Assembly: GCF_017897595.1 (NCBI RefSeq)
Contig: NZ_JAGKIK010000001.1
Location: 124,001-188,000, forward strand
DNA from: Aquimarina sp. U1-2
GTDB taxonomy: Bacteria > Bacteroidota > Bacteroidia > Flavobacteriales > Flavobacteriaceae
DNA: 64,000 bases
Reading direction: 5' to 3'
The first letter of the stretch is position 1, and the number at the start of each line of letters is the position of its first letter. Below the pieces are notes generated by a model. It had not been told where the DNA came from. It worked only from the letters and a program-made list of their open reading frames with translations, and made no database searches. Below, one piece after another: positions 29,358 to 44,000 of this stretch. A program made the position numbers and the translations under genes.

Positions 29358-31433
29358 CTAGAGGTCCAAATAATAAAAATGAGTCTCGTCTATAAGAATT
29401 TCAGTGTTTTTTGAGGAAATTTCACGAACCTTTATGACATTACTTCCTTGTTTTAATGCAATTTTTGGCCATAAACAGATCCCCATTTCTGGTTTTTGGG
29501 ATCCTAAAGAGATATCGTTTACTAGTAATTCTATTTCTTTCAGATTGGTATATACTTTTATCCTCGTAGTAGGTTTTTGTCGTTCTTTCCATCTTTTTTC
29601 AGCAATATGAAGAACAGGTATCGAACTCCAATTTGCTTTATAAAAGTAAAAGGCATCTTTTTTAGTTTTTCGATCAAATGTTACTAATCCTTTGTCATTC
29701 ATACCTTGATGATCTCCTTCATTGCGCATAGAAGAGGCAAAATCGAACATATTCCAAATCATTTTTCCCCAGATAAAAGGTCTTTTTTTGAGCGCTTTCC
29801 AGTTCTCTTCGTGAAAATAGGCCTGCCAGGATTCTGGATGCCATTTTCCTCCGGGTTCTGGAGGTGTTAATTTTTGTTGATGATGATAAATACTTGCCCC
29901 AGCCCCATACTCACTAACTCCCAAGGCCCTTTTAGGAAATTTTTTATGCATCTCATCAGCCCAGACGCCCATTTCAGATGGTTCTTCGCCATACCAACCA
30001 TAATATTTGTTCCACGCAATTACATCGGTCACATTATTCAACGCGCTACTATCTATATTAGACGCGGCTACTGTTAATCGGGTGGCGTCTTCTTCTTTTG
30101 CAAGTTTTTGTAATTTTTTTATGTACGGTAGCGGATTTGCATCTTCATCTTTTAATTCATTAAATAACCCCCAAAAGAAAACTGAGGGATGATTGTAATT
30201 CTGCCGAATCAATTCTTTGAGTTGTTGCTCACCGTTATCATGCAGCGCTTTACTATTATAATACCCTTTTTTCAAGAATCCCCCCAAACCAACTAGCGGA
30301 ATTTCGGCCCAAACCACCAATCCGTTTTTATCGGCATATTCAAAAATAGGCTCGGCATGTTGATAATGGGATAAACGCAGCATGTTAGATCCCATTTCCA
30401 TAATCAAATCCATGTCCTGTTGGTGATCGGCGAGCGTTAAGGCGTTTCCTTTTCCGGCTTTGTCCTGATGCCTGTTAACCCCATAAAGATCCAGATATTC
30501 CCCATTCAAAAAGAACCCTTTTTCCGGATCGATTTTGAAGAATCGCAGGCCCAAAGGTTCAGTAACCTGGTCTATTAAGACTCCATTTTGAATAATTGAT
30601 GTTTCAACGGTATAGAGATATGGATCTTTTCGACCCTTCCACAAATGCGGATCATCTAGAACCAATTCCTTAACAACAGAAGTAGTCTGAGCCGAAGGTA
30701 TAGTTGGTGTTGCCTCCTTTGTTACAACTACCTTTCCGTCCTGATCCAGAATACGAGTTGTTACTTTTACTTTACTCTTTTTTGCCGTAGGGTTTGAAAT
30801 TTTGGTTTCGAGCTCAACAACAGCTTTGTCTTTTGACACTTGTTTGGGAGTAATATACACTCCTGATGAAGCATAGTCTAACGGAGTTATACAGACTTTA
30901 TTCGTGATCAACAATGAAACTGGTCGATAAATACCCCCATATTTCATAAAATCACCTCCTAGTGGTAAGGCATCTATTCGATAAGCATTACTTACTTTGA
31001 CCAAAATTGTATTTTCTTCGCCAAAAGCAACATAATCGGTAATTTCAAAATTAAATTTGGCATAGCCACCTATATGTTCTCCTACATAATGTCCATTAAT
31101 AAAGACCCAAGCTGTTGTTGCTACACCTTCAAACTCTAAAAAAAGACGTTTTGATGTATATGATTCACTTATTTGTAGCTTTCTTGTATAGCTTCCGTCG
31201 CCTCGATAATAATCCTTCTTTCCACTATCGGCATCATCTGCATTCCAGGTATGGGGTAAAGTAACCGGTTGTGCATTAGACTTTCGTTTGTTATAGCCAT
31301 ACATAAATTCCCATCCGGTATTTAAAGGAATTTCAACTCGTACAGCATCGCCGGCTGACTGTGAAGAGCTACTCAAACTTAACAGTAAGAGAAATACTAT
31401 TGCTATAAGCTTTTTGTTATATACGATTAGCAT
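29358..31433 (-). CDS. Short GH2 glycosidase (beta-galactosidase/beta-glucuronidase type), PUL2
   Basis: A 691-residue GH2 enzyme lacking the Bgal_small_N domain of the three long GH2s here. A Sec signal (KKLIAIVFLLLLSLSSSSQS) precedes the jelly roll, Ig-like domain and TIM barrel. The acid/base Glu is in FFWGLFNELKDED and the nucleophile in RALGVSEYGAGA. GVNRHQDK and LSHYQHAEP are also present. A C-terminal extra beta domain (KVYTNLKEIELLVNDISLG) matches DUF4982-type additions common in Bacteroidota. It is the last gene of PUL2, 18 nt after the MFS transporter gene. The substrate may be a beta-galactoside or beta-glucuronide. Confidence 0.9.
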   Translation of the reverse strand: MLIVYNKKLIAIVFLLLLSLSSSSQSAGDAVRVEIPLNTGWEFMYGYNKRKSNAQPVTLPHTWNADDADSGKKDYYRGDGSYTRKLQISESYTSKRLFLEFEGVATTAWVFINGHYVGEHIGGYAKFNFEITDYVAFGEENTILVKVSNAYRIDALPLGGDFMKYGGIYRPVSLLITNKVCITPLDYASSGVYITPKQVSKDKAVVELETKISNPTAKKSKVKVTTRILDQDGKVVVTKEATPTIPSAQTTSVVKELVLDDPHLWKGRKDPYLYTVETSIIQNGVLIDQVTEPLGLRFFKIDPEKGFFLNGEYLDLYGVNRHQDKAGKGNALTLADHQQDMDLIMEMGSNMLRLSHYQHAEPIFEYADKNGLVVWAEIPLVGLGGFLKKGYYNSKALHDNGEQQLKELIRQNYNHPSVFFWGLFNELKDEDANPLPYIKKLQKLAKEEDATRLTVAASNIDSSALNNVTDVIAWNKYYGWYGEEPSEMGVWADEMHKKFPKRALGVSEYGAGASIYHHQQKLTPPEPGGKWHPESWQAYFHEENWKALKKRPFIWGKMIWNMFDFASSMRNEGDHQGMNDKGLVTFDRKTKKDAFYFYKANWSSIPVLHIAEKRWKERQKPTTRIKVYTNLKEIELLVNDISLGSQKPEMGICLWPKIALKQGSNVIKVREISSKNTEILIDETHFYYLDL

Positions 31434-31451
31434 GTTCTGGAAATTTAATTG

Positions 31452-32810
31452 TCAAAATTTTTTCTTAGTACTACCTACCCAGCCATAAAACAAGATATAC
31501 ACATAACACAATAACGGAATGATAAATGAAATTTGTACTCCAAAAACATCTGCAATCCCCCCTTGAAAAACCGGAATTAATGCACCTCCCAAAATTGCCA
31601 TCACCAGTAAAGAAGATCCCTGACTTGTATACTTACCTAATCCTGAAATGGCTAGTGTAAAAATATTCGGCCACATGATCGAATTAAAAAGTCCGACCCC
31701 AATAAGAAGCCACATTGCTAAACGGCCTGATGAAAACATGGTACCCATAATTAAAAATATACATAGTAAGGCGAAAATTCCTAATGTTCTTCCTGCGTAA
31801 GACTTGCCTAATATAAACGCTATAAAGTTTAGTACCATGAGACCTAAATAAGGAAGGGTAGTTTGAAAAGTAAAGCCCGAAATACTGAAAATAAGTACAT
31901 ACGATAAGGCAGAAAGCAACATCATGGTGAGGTACTTTTTAGTCGGGTTCATAGCACTCATCGATAAAGCACCCGAAAAACGACCAATCATAGCTCCCCC
32001 CCAATAAAAAGCAAGGTACTTGGTGGCTAATGCTTCATCTGCGCCTATAATTTCTTCTAAACCAATAAAGTTGATCAAAAAACTACCGATAGCTACCTCT
32101 CCTCCTACATAAACAAAAATAGCCAAAATGCCATACGTCAAATTTGAATGTTGTAAAGCTCCTGCCTTTCTTTCGACAAGGTCGTTATTGGTAAATTGAG
32201 GTAATTTAATCTTAGAAATCAATAAAGCTACCAAAATGAAGAGTATACCAAAAATTAAATACGGAGTTTTGATAGCCGCTGCACCCGAAGTATTATCAAA
32301 GAAAAACTCAAAAATTAAATAGCCACCTAATACTGGGGCGATCGTAGTTCCCAAAGAGTTGAAGGCCTGAACGAGATTAAGTCTAGACGATGCCGATGCC
32401 TCGTCACCCAGAATGGATACATAAGGATTAGCCGATATTTGCAATAAGGTAAAACCCAGTCCCAACACAAAAAGTGCTGATAAAAAGAATGTGTACGAAA
32501 CAAATTGTGCTGCAGGATAAAATAAAAAACAGCCTATGGCAGCAATACCTAATCCTATCACCATACCACTTTTGTACCCGATTTTATTAATAGGATCCCC
32601 AAATTTTATAGAATAGAGGAAATATAACAGCGAACCTATAAAATAAGCACCAAAAAATGCAAACTGAACGAGCATGGCTTGCCAATATTCTAAATCAAAA
32701 ACAGCTTTTAGATACGGAATTAAAATATCATTCATGCATGTTAAAAACCCCCACATAAAAAACAACAGTGTTAACGTGATTAGTGGTGTCGTATGTTTTG
32801 TTTTGCTCAT
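31452..32810 (-). CDS. Sugar MFS transporter, FucP/GluP type, PUL2
   Basis: A 452-residue major facilitator with 12 predicted membrane segments. The N-terminal FFMWGFLTCMNDILIPYLKAVFDL is characteristic of the L-fucose/glucose-galactose proton symporter family (FucP, GluP), as are LQISANPYVSILG and LNLVQAFNSLGTTIAPVLGG. It should import a monosaccharide released in the periplasm, such as galactose, fucose or glucose. Its start overlaps the sulfatase stop by 4 nt (ATGA), showing translational coupling within PUL2. Confidence 0.92.
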   Translation of the reverse strand: MSKTKHTTPLITLTLLFFMWGFLTCMNDILIPYLKAVFDLEYWQAMLVQFAFFGAYFIGSLLYFLYSIKFGDPINKIGYKSGMVIGLGIAAIGCFLFYPAAQFVSYTFFLSALFVLGLGFTLLQISANPYVSILGDEASASSRLNLVQAFNSLGTTIAPVLGGYLIFEFFFDNTSGAAAIKTPYLIFGILFILVALLISKIKLPQFTNNDLVERKAGALQHSNLTYGILAIFVYVGGEVAIGSFLINFIGLEEIIGADEALATKYLAFYWGGAMIGRFSGALSMSAMNPTKKYLTMMLLSALSYVLIFSISGFTFQTTLPYLGLMVLNFIAFILGKSYAGRTLGIFALLCIFLIMGTMFSSGRLAMWLLIGVGLFNSIMWPNIFTLAISGLGKYTSQGSSLLVMAILGGALIPVFQGGIADVFGVQISFIIPLLCYVYILFYGWVGSTKKKF

Positions 32811-34294
32811 AAACTGGTTTTTAAAGTCTTAACTAAAGGATCTTCTATAGCTTTCATTTGTTGTAATAAACGATCTTCTAATTCTTTGATGATTTTTTTA
32901 TGACCAGGTACATTGTATATATTTGTTGTTTCTAAAGGATCATCTTTCAAATTAAATAACTCGTGGCGATCAGTATTTAAATAATCCATCACCAATTTCC
33001 ATTCTGAAGTTCGCAACATACGCATGTGGGTCATGGATTGATGGTGCGTAGAATACTCACCGTATACAGTATCATTCCAAACAGGCATTTCTTTTTCTTG
33101 AAGTAACGGAAGCAAATTACGCCCACGAATGGTTATAGAATCATGTATTAGATTATTGGTCATTTGTAATAAGGTAGGATACCAATCCAGGATGGTTGCT
33201 GTGTTGGATATTTTTATATTTTTCTTCACTACACCGGGCCATTTAACGATAGCAGGTACTTTTAAGGAATTGTCATACATATTAGGGCGCTGACCTTTCG
33301 GAATATTCTCAGTGGCTACCGGGTTCTCTTTCAATATCCAATGCCCGTTACCTTTGTGCCAGATGCCATTATGCCCTATATTATAACCGTGGTCTGAAGT
33401 AAAGATTACTATGGTATGCTGCTCAATCTTCGTATCTGCTAGTGTTTTCAAGATTCGATTAAGATTGCGATCCAGGCCTGCAATGGCACCGTAATACTCT
33501 CGTGTTCGTCGTATGACCTCCAGGCTATCCAACTTAGGATATTCGGGTTGTGGTAATTTGATTGCCAATTCTTTGTATTTTGCCCAATCTTCTTCACAAA
33601 GAGGTAACCACGGGGCATGAGGTGCACGATAATTCAGCGATAAAAAAAACGGTTTTTTCCGGTCTTTTCTAGTTAAATATTTAATGGCTTCATCAGTAAG
33701 GATATCTGTCGTCAAACCCGAAAATATACTGTCTTTCCCTTTAATTTCTAAGGTTGGGTTTGCTACCTTGTTCCCTCCGGCCAAAAAACCTGTGAACATA
33801 TCAAACCCCTGATTTGTAGGATGATACTCTGCATTTTTACCCAAATGCCACTTACCGATTAAAGCAGTTTCATAACCTGATTGTTGAATAATTTCAGCCC
33901 AGGTAGTGTACTTTGACGGTAGCCCCAAATCGGGTTCTGTTCCTTTTAGAGTAGCGTCCCAATAGTGATTAATCCAATCGGTGATTCCGACTTCAGATCC
34001 ATATCTACTGGTCATTAAACTGGCTCTTGCCGGACTACATACCGGTGTGGGAACAAAAAAATTAGAAAACCGTGCCCCTTCAGAAGCGAGCCGATCCAGA
34101 GTAGGTGTTTTCAACTGTGTGTTTCCGGAATGACCAGTTCCCCAATAGGCCAGATCATCGGTTAAAATGAAGATAATATTAGGCCGACGTAGTGTTTCTT
34201 CGGAATTTTTTGATTCTGAATATGTACAACTTGAAAATAGGTTTACCACCAAGAATAAAACGACAATATTGAAAGAAAAAAAATAAAACCTCAT
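32807..34294 (-). CDS. S1 sulfatase with canonical CSPAR site, PUL2
   Basis: A 495-residue S1 sulfatase. RPNIIFILTDDLAYWGTG carries the metal-binding Asp pair and TPVCSPARASLMTSRYG the formylglycine site. Further landmarks are GITDWINHYWD, ALIGKWHLGKN, LNYRAPHAPWLP and TSDHGYNIGHNGIWHKGNG. The N-terminus is lipoprotein-like (FFSFNIVVLFLVVNLFSSC). It starts 2 nt after the GH92 stop and overlaps the transporter start by 4 nt. It should remove sulfate from oligosaccharides in the periplasm; which sugar is not readable. Confidence 0.93.
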   Translation of the reverse strand: MRFYFFSFNIVVLFLVVNLFSSCTYSESKNSEETLRRPNIIFILTDDLAYWGTGHSGNTQLKTPTLDRLASEGARFSNFFVPTPVCSPARASLMTSRYGSEVGITDWINHYWDATLKGTEPDLGLPSKYTTWAEIIQQSGYETALIGKWHLGKNAEYHPTNQGFDMFTGFLAGGNKVANPTLEIKGKDSIFSGLTTDILTDEAIKYLTRKDRKKPFFLSLNYRAPHAPWLPLCEEDWAKYKELAIKLPQPEYPKLDSLEVIRRTREYYGAIAGLDRNLNRILKTLADTKIEQHTIVIFTSDHGYNIGHNGIWHKGNGHWILKENPVATENIPKGQRPNMYDNSLKVPAIVKWPGVVKKNIKISNTATILDWYPTLLQMTNNLIHDSITIRGRNLLPLLQEKEMPVWNDTVYGEYSTHHQSMTHMRMLRTSEWKLVMDYLNTDRHELFNLKDDPLETTNIYNVPGHKKIIKELEDRLLQQMKAIEDPLVKTLKTSL

Positions 34295-34296
34295 TG

Positions 34297-36542
34297 CTAA
34301 TTCGTTTTGATATTAGACATTGAAGGTGGCATTTTGCTATTTCCCCAGGTACTGGGGGTACTTCCCATCGTAAAGATAATTTTTGCTCCGTTGCTGATAT
34401 CCTGATGTCGAAACCATGCTTGATCCCACGACTTACCATTAATGGTCATTGCATTCACATATATGTTGTTTTTTGATGCATTTTGGACTTCGATAGTAAT
34501 AACCTTACCTTCACCTATGTCAATAGTTGCCGATTTTACTAAAGGGCTGCTGACCAGATACACATCCTGACCCGCCACGGGATAAAATCCTAATGCATGA
34601 AAAATATACCAACTCGACATCGCACCAGAATCATCATTACCAGGCAGACCATCTCGGGTAATTTTGAAATTGCCTGTAGTAATGGCATTAATTCGTTTGG
34701 CTGATTGTGCATATTCCCCCACATAGGTATACCATATTGGGGTTAAAAAATCAGGTTCGTTACCAACATCATAAAGACCCTCAGCAAAAAAAGTATCCAG
34801 ACGCTTTATAAAACGATCTTTCCCTCCTATTTTTTGAATTAGTGCTTTTACATCATGAGGAACATAGAAAGAATAATTCCATGAACGGCCTTCATAAAAC
34901 TTAACGGGCCAATAGCCATATTCCATAAAATCATAATTTGGCAACCAATCCCCATTCGATAATCTGGGATAGATGAAACCAGTTGTGTTTCTGTCTTTAT
35001 AATCGTCTCGCCACAAATTCTTCCAATTGTTGGATTTTTTAAAGTATTGTTGCGCAATTTTATCTTTGCCTAATCCTTTGGCCAGCGTTGCAATGGCATA
35101 ATCGCAATTGGCATATTCTACCGTTCGAGAACAAGAGCGTTCAAAATCTGTTGAAACATATCCTACTGTATTGTAATCATGTAGTCCCCCTCGTCCTTCT
35201 TGTTGTTCATTGCCTCCCGGCGGAATCTCGGCATTTTTCAACATAGCTTCGAGAGCGGTCTGATAATCGATATCTTCAATGTTTTTTAAGTAAGCTTCAG
35301 CAAACAAAATATCACAATTGCTTCCCCCCTGGGTTCTTCCGTTGGCATTTCCACTTCGCGCATCGGGCATATAGCCTTCATACGTATAGATATCCAGCAA
35401 CGATTGTAACATTTCTACGTGTTTTTTCTTATTGATAAGAAGTAAAAGTGGGTTTGTTGTTCGAAATGTATCCCAAATGGCATAGTAATCATCGTAATAG
35501 GGTTGGTCAGATTTCCAAAGCGGGTTTTCACCCGTTCGGTCAACAGGCATTAACATAGAGTGATACAAACCTGTATAGAATATGGTTTTAAGTTCATCAC
35601 TTCCTTCAATACCAATTGTAGTAAGCTCTTTATTCCAAAGGCTTGTAGCAGCTTCTCTTGTCATTTTGAAATCCCAATGCATGATTTCTTTTTCAATATT
35701 AGCTTTCGCCTTTTTAGCACTCACAAAAGAGATCCCGACTTTTACTTGCAGTTGCTTATTTTTTAGATTCTCATACGATAAATAGGCTCCGGTTTTATGA
35801 CCACTATCAACTTCAACAGTACTACCCGGTTTTTTTGTATTCTCTTTCCATGTTCCGAAAGATGATGCCGGTTGATCGGTTTTGGCATAAAAGTATAAGG
35901 TATATGCTTCACCGTAGTTCCATCCTCCACGTATTCGCGTATATCCTTCAACCTCAGTTGGAGAAAGGATGGCGATCTCTGATCCTACTAACTGTTGTGC
36001 TTCACCAAAAGGACCGTGCCCATATTCTGATCCGGTCTTTAAAAAATGACCTGCGTCTATAACAATATGCGCTTTATCATCTTTAAAGGTGTATTGATGA
36101 AACCCTGAACGATGCGTTGCTGTTACTGCTGCACTAACTCTATTTTTTATGAGATCTACCGAAAAATATCCGGGTGAATTTTGTTCGTTTTCCCAATCGG
36201 AAGTATAATTGTCTAAGTCTAGTTCCCCAGAAACCGGCATAATCGAGGTAGTTCCATATTTGGCCCCGCCACCGGTTCCACTTACATGCGTATGACTGAA
36301 ACCTTCAATATTGCTATCTGATCGATACCCAGAATTTGAATGCCCTACCATATCTGGCCCCAGTTTGACCATTCCAAAGGGTAAGCAGGCCCCTACAAAG
36401 ACGTGCCCTCCACCTTCAGAACCGATAAAAGGATCAACATGAACGGTTTTATTCTGAGCATATGTAGAAAATACAGCTCCTAAAGTGACTAGAAAACACA
36501 CTAGGCCATTTATTCTTATTGTAATGAAACATAAATTTGTCA

Positions 36543-36543
<1 letters not shown>
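34297..36543 (-). CDS. GH92 alpha-mannosidase family enzyme, PUL2
   Basis: A GH92 enzyme of about 748 residues. I chose the ATG at 36543 because it starts a signal peptide (RINGLVCFLVTLGAVFSTYAQ) and forms TAATG with the upstream GH2 stop; the longer frame from 36636 would overlap that gene by 94 nt. Family motifs are VDPFIGSEGGGHVFVGACLPFGMVKLGPDM, FSHTHVSGTGGGAKYG, RSWNYSFYVPHDV and GLPGNDDSGAMSSWYIFHALGFYP; the DD pair matches the catalytic base region. GH92 enzymes are calcium-dependent exo-alpha-mannosidases. The segment EGRSWNYSF differs from the more common GN(A/E)WQY, so a non-mannose substrate or different linkage is possible in this galactan-like locus. Confidence 0.92.
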
Positions 36544-40912
<4,369 letters not shown>

Positions 40913-40944
40913 TACTAAGGTGTTCTTATATTGTAAATTTTTAG

Positions 40945-40980
40945 AAAAAAGCCATAGCCCCATGCTAAAAACTATGGCTT
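40945..40980 (-). terminator. Intrinsic terminator inside PUL2
   Basis: On the minus strand AAGCCATAG, a 14-nt loop, then CTATGGC is followed at once by TTTTTT. Plus-strand arms are GCCATAG (40951-40957) and CTATGGC (40972-40978), with the A run at 40945-40950. It sits after the multimodular candidate glycanase gene and before the GH27 gene. It would cut the polar transcript of the SusCD-glycanase genes from the glycosidase tail. Confidence 0.85.
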
Positions 40981-41072
40981 CAGTAACTAAGTGAAACTTA
41001 CTATTTAGTCCAACTATACAGTCCTAAATAGTCGCGTTCACTGCTGCTAAAATTGGCTAACTCCAACTGTAC

Positions 41073-44000
41073 TTACCTTTTTAAAACAAGTCGTGTTATG
41101 GCATCTTGACCATACGTAAATCGAACAAAATATACGCCCGATGTCACTTTATTACTATCAGGGATATTCTCCCACAAAATTTCGTAGCGCCCCTGTAATT
41201 GTTGGGATTTTTGATATTGTGCTACAGTTCTTCGTCTTAAATCAATAATTTGGATGGATACATCTGAGGTTTGATCAATTGCATAACTAATTTTTGAATT
41301 GCTGGTTATTGGATTAGGAAAAATTTTCAGGAAGGGTTTAAAAATTGTAGCATCATCTTCTTTTTCAGAAAAGTAAAGTCCGAATGAATTTAGAAACTTT
41401 CTATTTCCCTCTGGCCAAAAAAAAGTAATTTCACCACTAATTGTTAACTCCTGAGCATCAGACGCCACCGGGATTTTTAATCCAGCACTCTCCTTTTCTG
41501 CATATACTATAGAAAACTGAGTACCATTTACTGTCAAATTGGTAATGTACGATTCGTTGCCTTCTTTAAATGATTTTGTAACAGCTACAACTTCGCTATA
41601 TGTTTTTTCTTTATGATTTTGCCAGCGTAGCTGTTCATCGCCTATTTTAAAATCCACCCATCCTGTTTGCTTTTGATAGGTAATACTAAAATTTTCGCGC
41701 TGTCCTGGTTCCCATTGATACCCTTTGGCGGCTTTTAAGCCGATTTTTCTGTCTTTTTGATCAAATATGGCAGCCTCCCAAATCCTACCTTCAACTTTAT
41801 TATCACCTACTCTTCCTGCCACGAAGAAATCTATGTTTGCATTGCGTAAGCAATCTAAAGCTTCACAATTTTCTGGAGGCACTATAAAATCAACGGTATC
41901 CAATAATAGTATTGGCGCATTTTGCAAACCACTTTCTTTAGAAAATAAGTTAAAATTTCCTGTACCATCTGAAACTACAGATACTGATATTTTTTTATCA
42001 GTAGTTAGTTCTCTGCGAACCACCTCGGTAATATCAAATGTTAACCAATCATTTACTGCAACCGGATCATCTTTAGGTTGTATGGCAATAACATCGCCCG
42101 CTGTGGGTTCAGTATTCCAGGTTAAGGTTTCTTCATCCCAAGTATCGTCTTCAATAAAAAGTAACGAGATATTGTTAGGGCCGTTTCCCCCATCATTTCT
42201 GCTAACCCGCAATCGCAATTCTGCAGTTGTGAAATCACTTGTCACTTCACTTAGATCAAATTTCAAAAAGCAACGTCTTGTAAACCCGGCTCCGCCAGCT
42301 CTTTTAATTTGAAGTTCTTCACTAGTACCATAATTTCGATCTGCATTGGCTCCCCCTCTTATATAGGTGTCATCTGTGGGTTGAAGAGAAGTCCCGTCTG
42401 CTGCAATAAAGAGATTCAATTCTTTTGACGATGTTTTTCCTTCAGAATCTGTAGCAGTTGCCTTGAGTTTAAAAGGTCCAGATTCTTTTCTTCTCACTTT
42501 AATAAGGTAGGGTGCTTTTGTATCGGTACCGGTTAGAGAATCATTCACAAAAAAGTCTACCTTTTCGATTGTGGCACCATCTGTCGATACCGCCTTTACC
42601 TTTGCAACGATAGATTGATTTGGACTAAACTCGGCACCATCCTCAGGAAATTCAAATGATACTACAGGAGATTCTTTTACGAGTAACCTGGGTTCATTGC
42701 CTTCACCTGATTCTTTAGAAAAATACTGTACCAGAGCGGTTGATGTTGTCCAAATGGCTAATGATAAAATACCATCTCCGGCTTGCTCTTCCCGAACTTT
42801 TTCAGTAATATCGAAGTTGGTCCATTGTCCTTCTTCTGAAACTGAACTACTTGCAATTTCTAAAGGAAACTCCGGTTGATTATTCCATGTAATCGTATTT
42901 TCGGCCCAGTCGTCATCTGGTACAAAATATACATTGTGAAGTGCACTACCGCTTCGGGCTACACGCAATCTCAAAATAGCCTCTTGCACGGCAGTAAGCT
43001 GACTTACATCAAATTGAAGAAAAATTCTTCGTTTTAGATTATTTCCTCCTGATGTTTTAACTAAAAGCGCAGGACTATCTCCAAAATTATCGTCATCTGT
43101 TTGTCCGCCTTTTACGTATACATCTTTTGAGGCGATCAAATTAACACCATTTTCGGGATGTTGCACCGTAATATCTTGTGTAGTCAAACGAACAGCGCCA
43201 TTCGTATCTTTTGCAATGGCCAACAATCTGGTCGTACCTGCGGGTACGTTAGTCCAATCTACAGCATACGGTGGTGTCGTAAACTCTCCTAGTCTTACGG
43301 GACCCGCATAAAGTACCACTTCTTTTATACCGTTAGGATCTGAAGCCGATGCCGATATCTGAATGGTATCTCCTTCTGTAAAAGAAGTTTCATCGGTAGG
43401 AATCGTTAAGCTTACAGATGGCATATCATTTTCAGATGGATTTTCCTTAGCAACGAACATATACGTTTCACCTATGTCCAGATCTTCGATATTTACCGTA
43501 GTTAGACCAGCAATATCAATTGTTCTATCGGGACTTGGAGCGCCTGTAGAACCTATCAAAGGATCCCAGGAGTTATATCTATACACTTCTAAAATATTTG
43601 CAACATCTGGTAAGTCATTAATTACAAATGAATTACCTGCCAGATTACTCCACCCTTCACGATTGTGAAAAACCCACATGGTATTACCATTTGCGGCAGT
43701 AAGGATATCAACGCCGGTATCTTCATCAGCCTCGACCATTCTAAAACCTTTGGTAATAATGGCCATTAATTGATGAGCAACACCCTTGGGGTTACCAAGA
43801 AACGGAAAAGAAGATACTGCCATGCCTAAATTACGATTAGAACTTACTGGTAGGTAGGTACGAAATGCTAAGGCAAAGTCTGATACTATGTTTTCATCAT
43901 TACCTCGAACGGTAAGCAGATCCCAGGTTGCCGTTACAAAATCCTTGGCATTATCATCATCATTTTCTGCTCCTCTGGCATTATATTCTGTACTCCAAAC

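Noticed and set aside
41767..42312. 181-residue plus-strand frame inside the candidate glycanase gene
   Set aside because: It is antisense to a strongly supported coding region with recognisable DNRLRE modules, has low-complexity Ser/Val composition and no domain.
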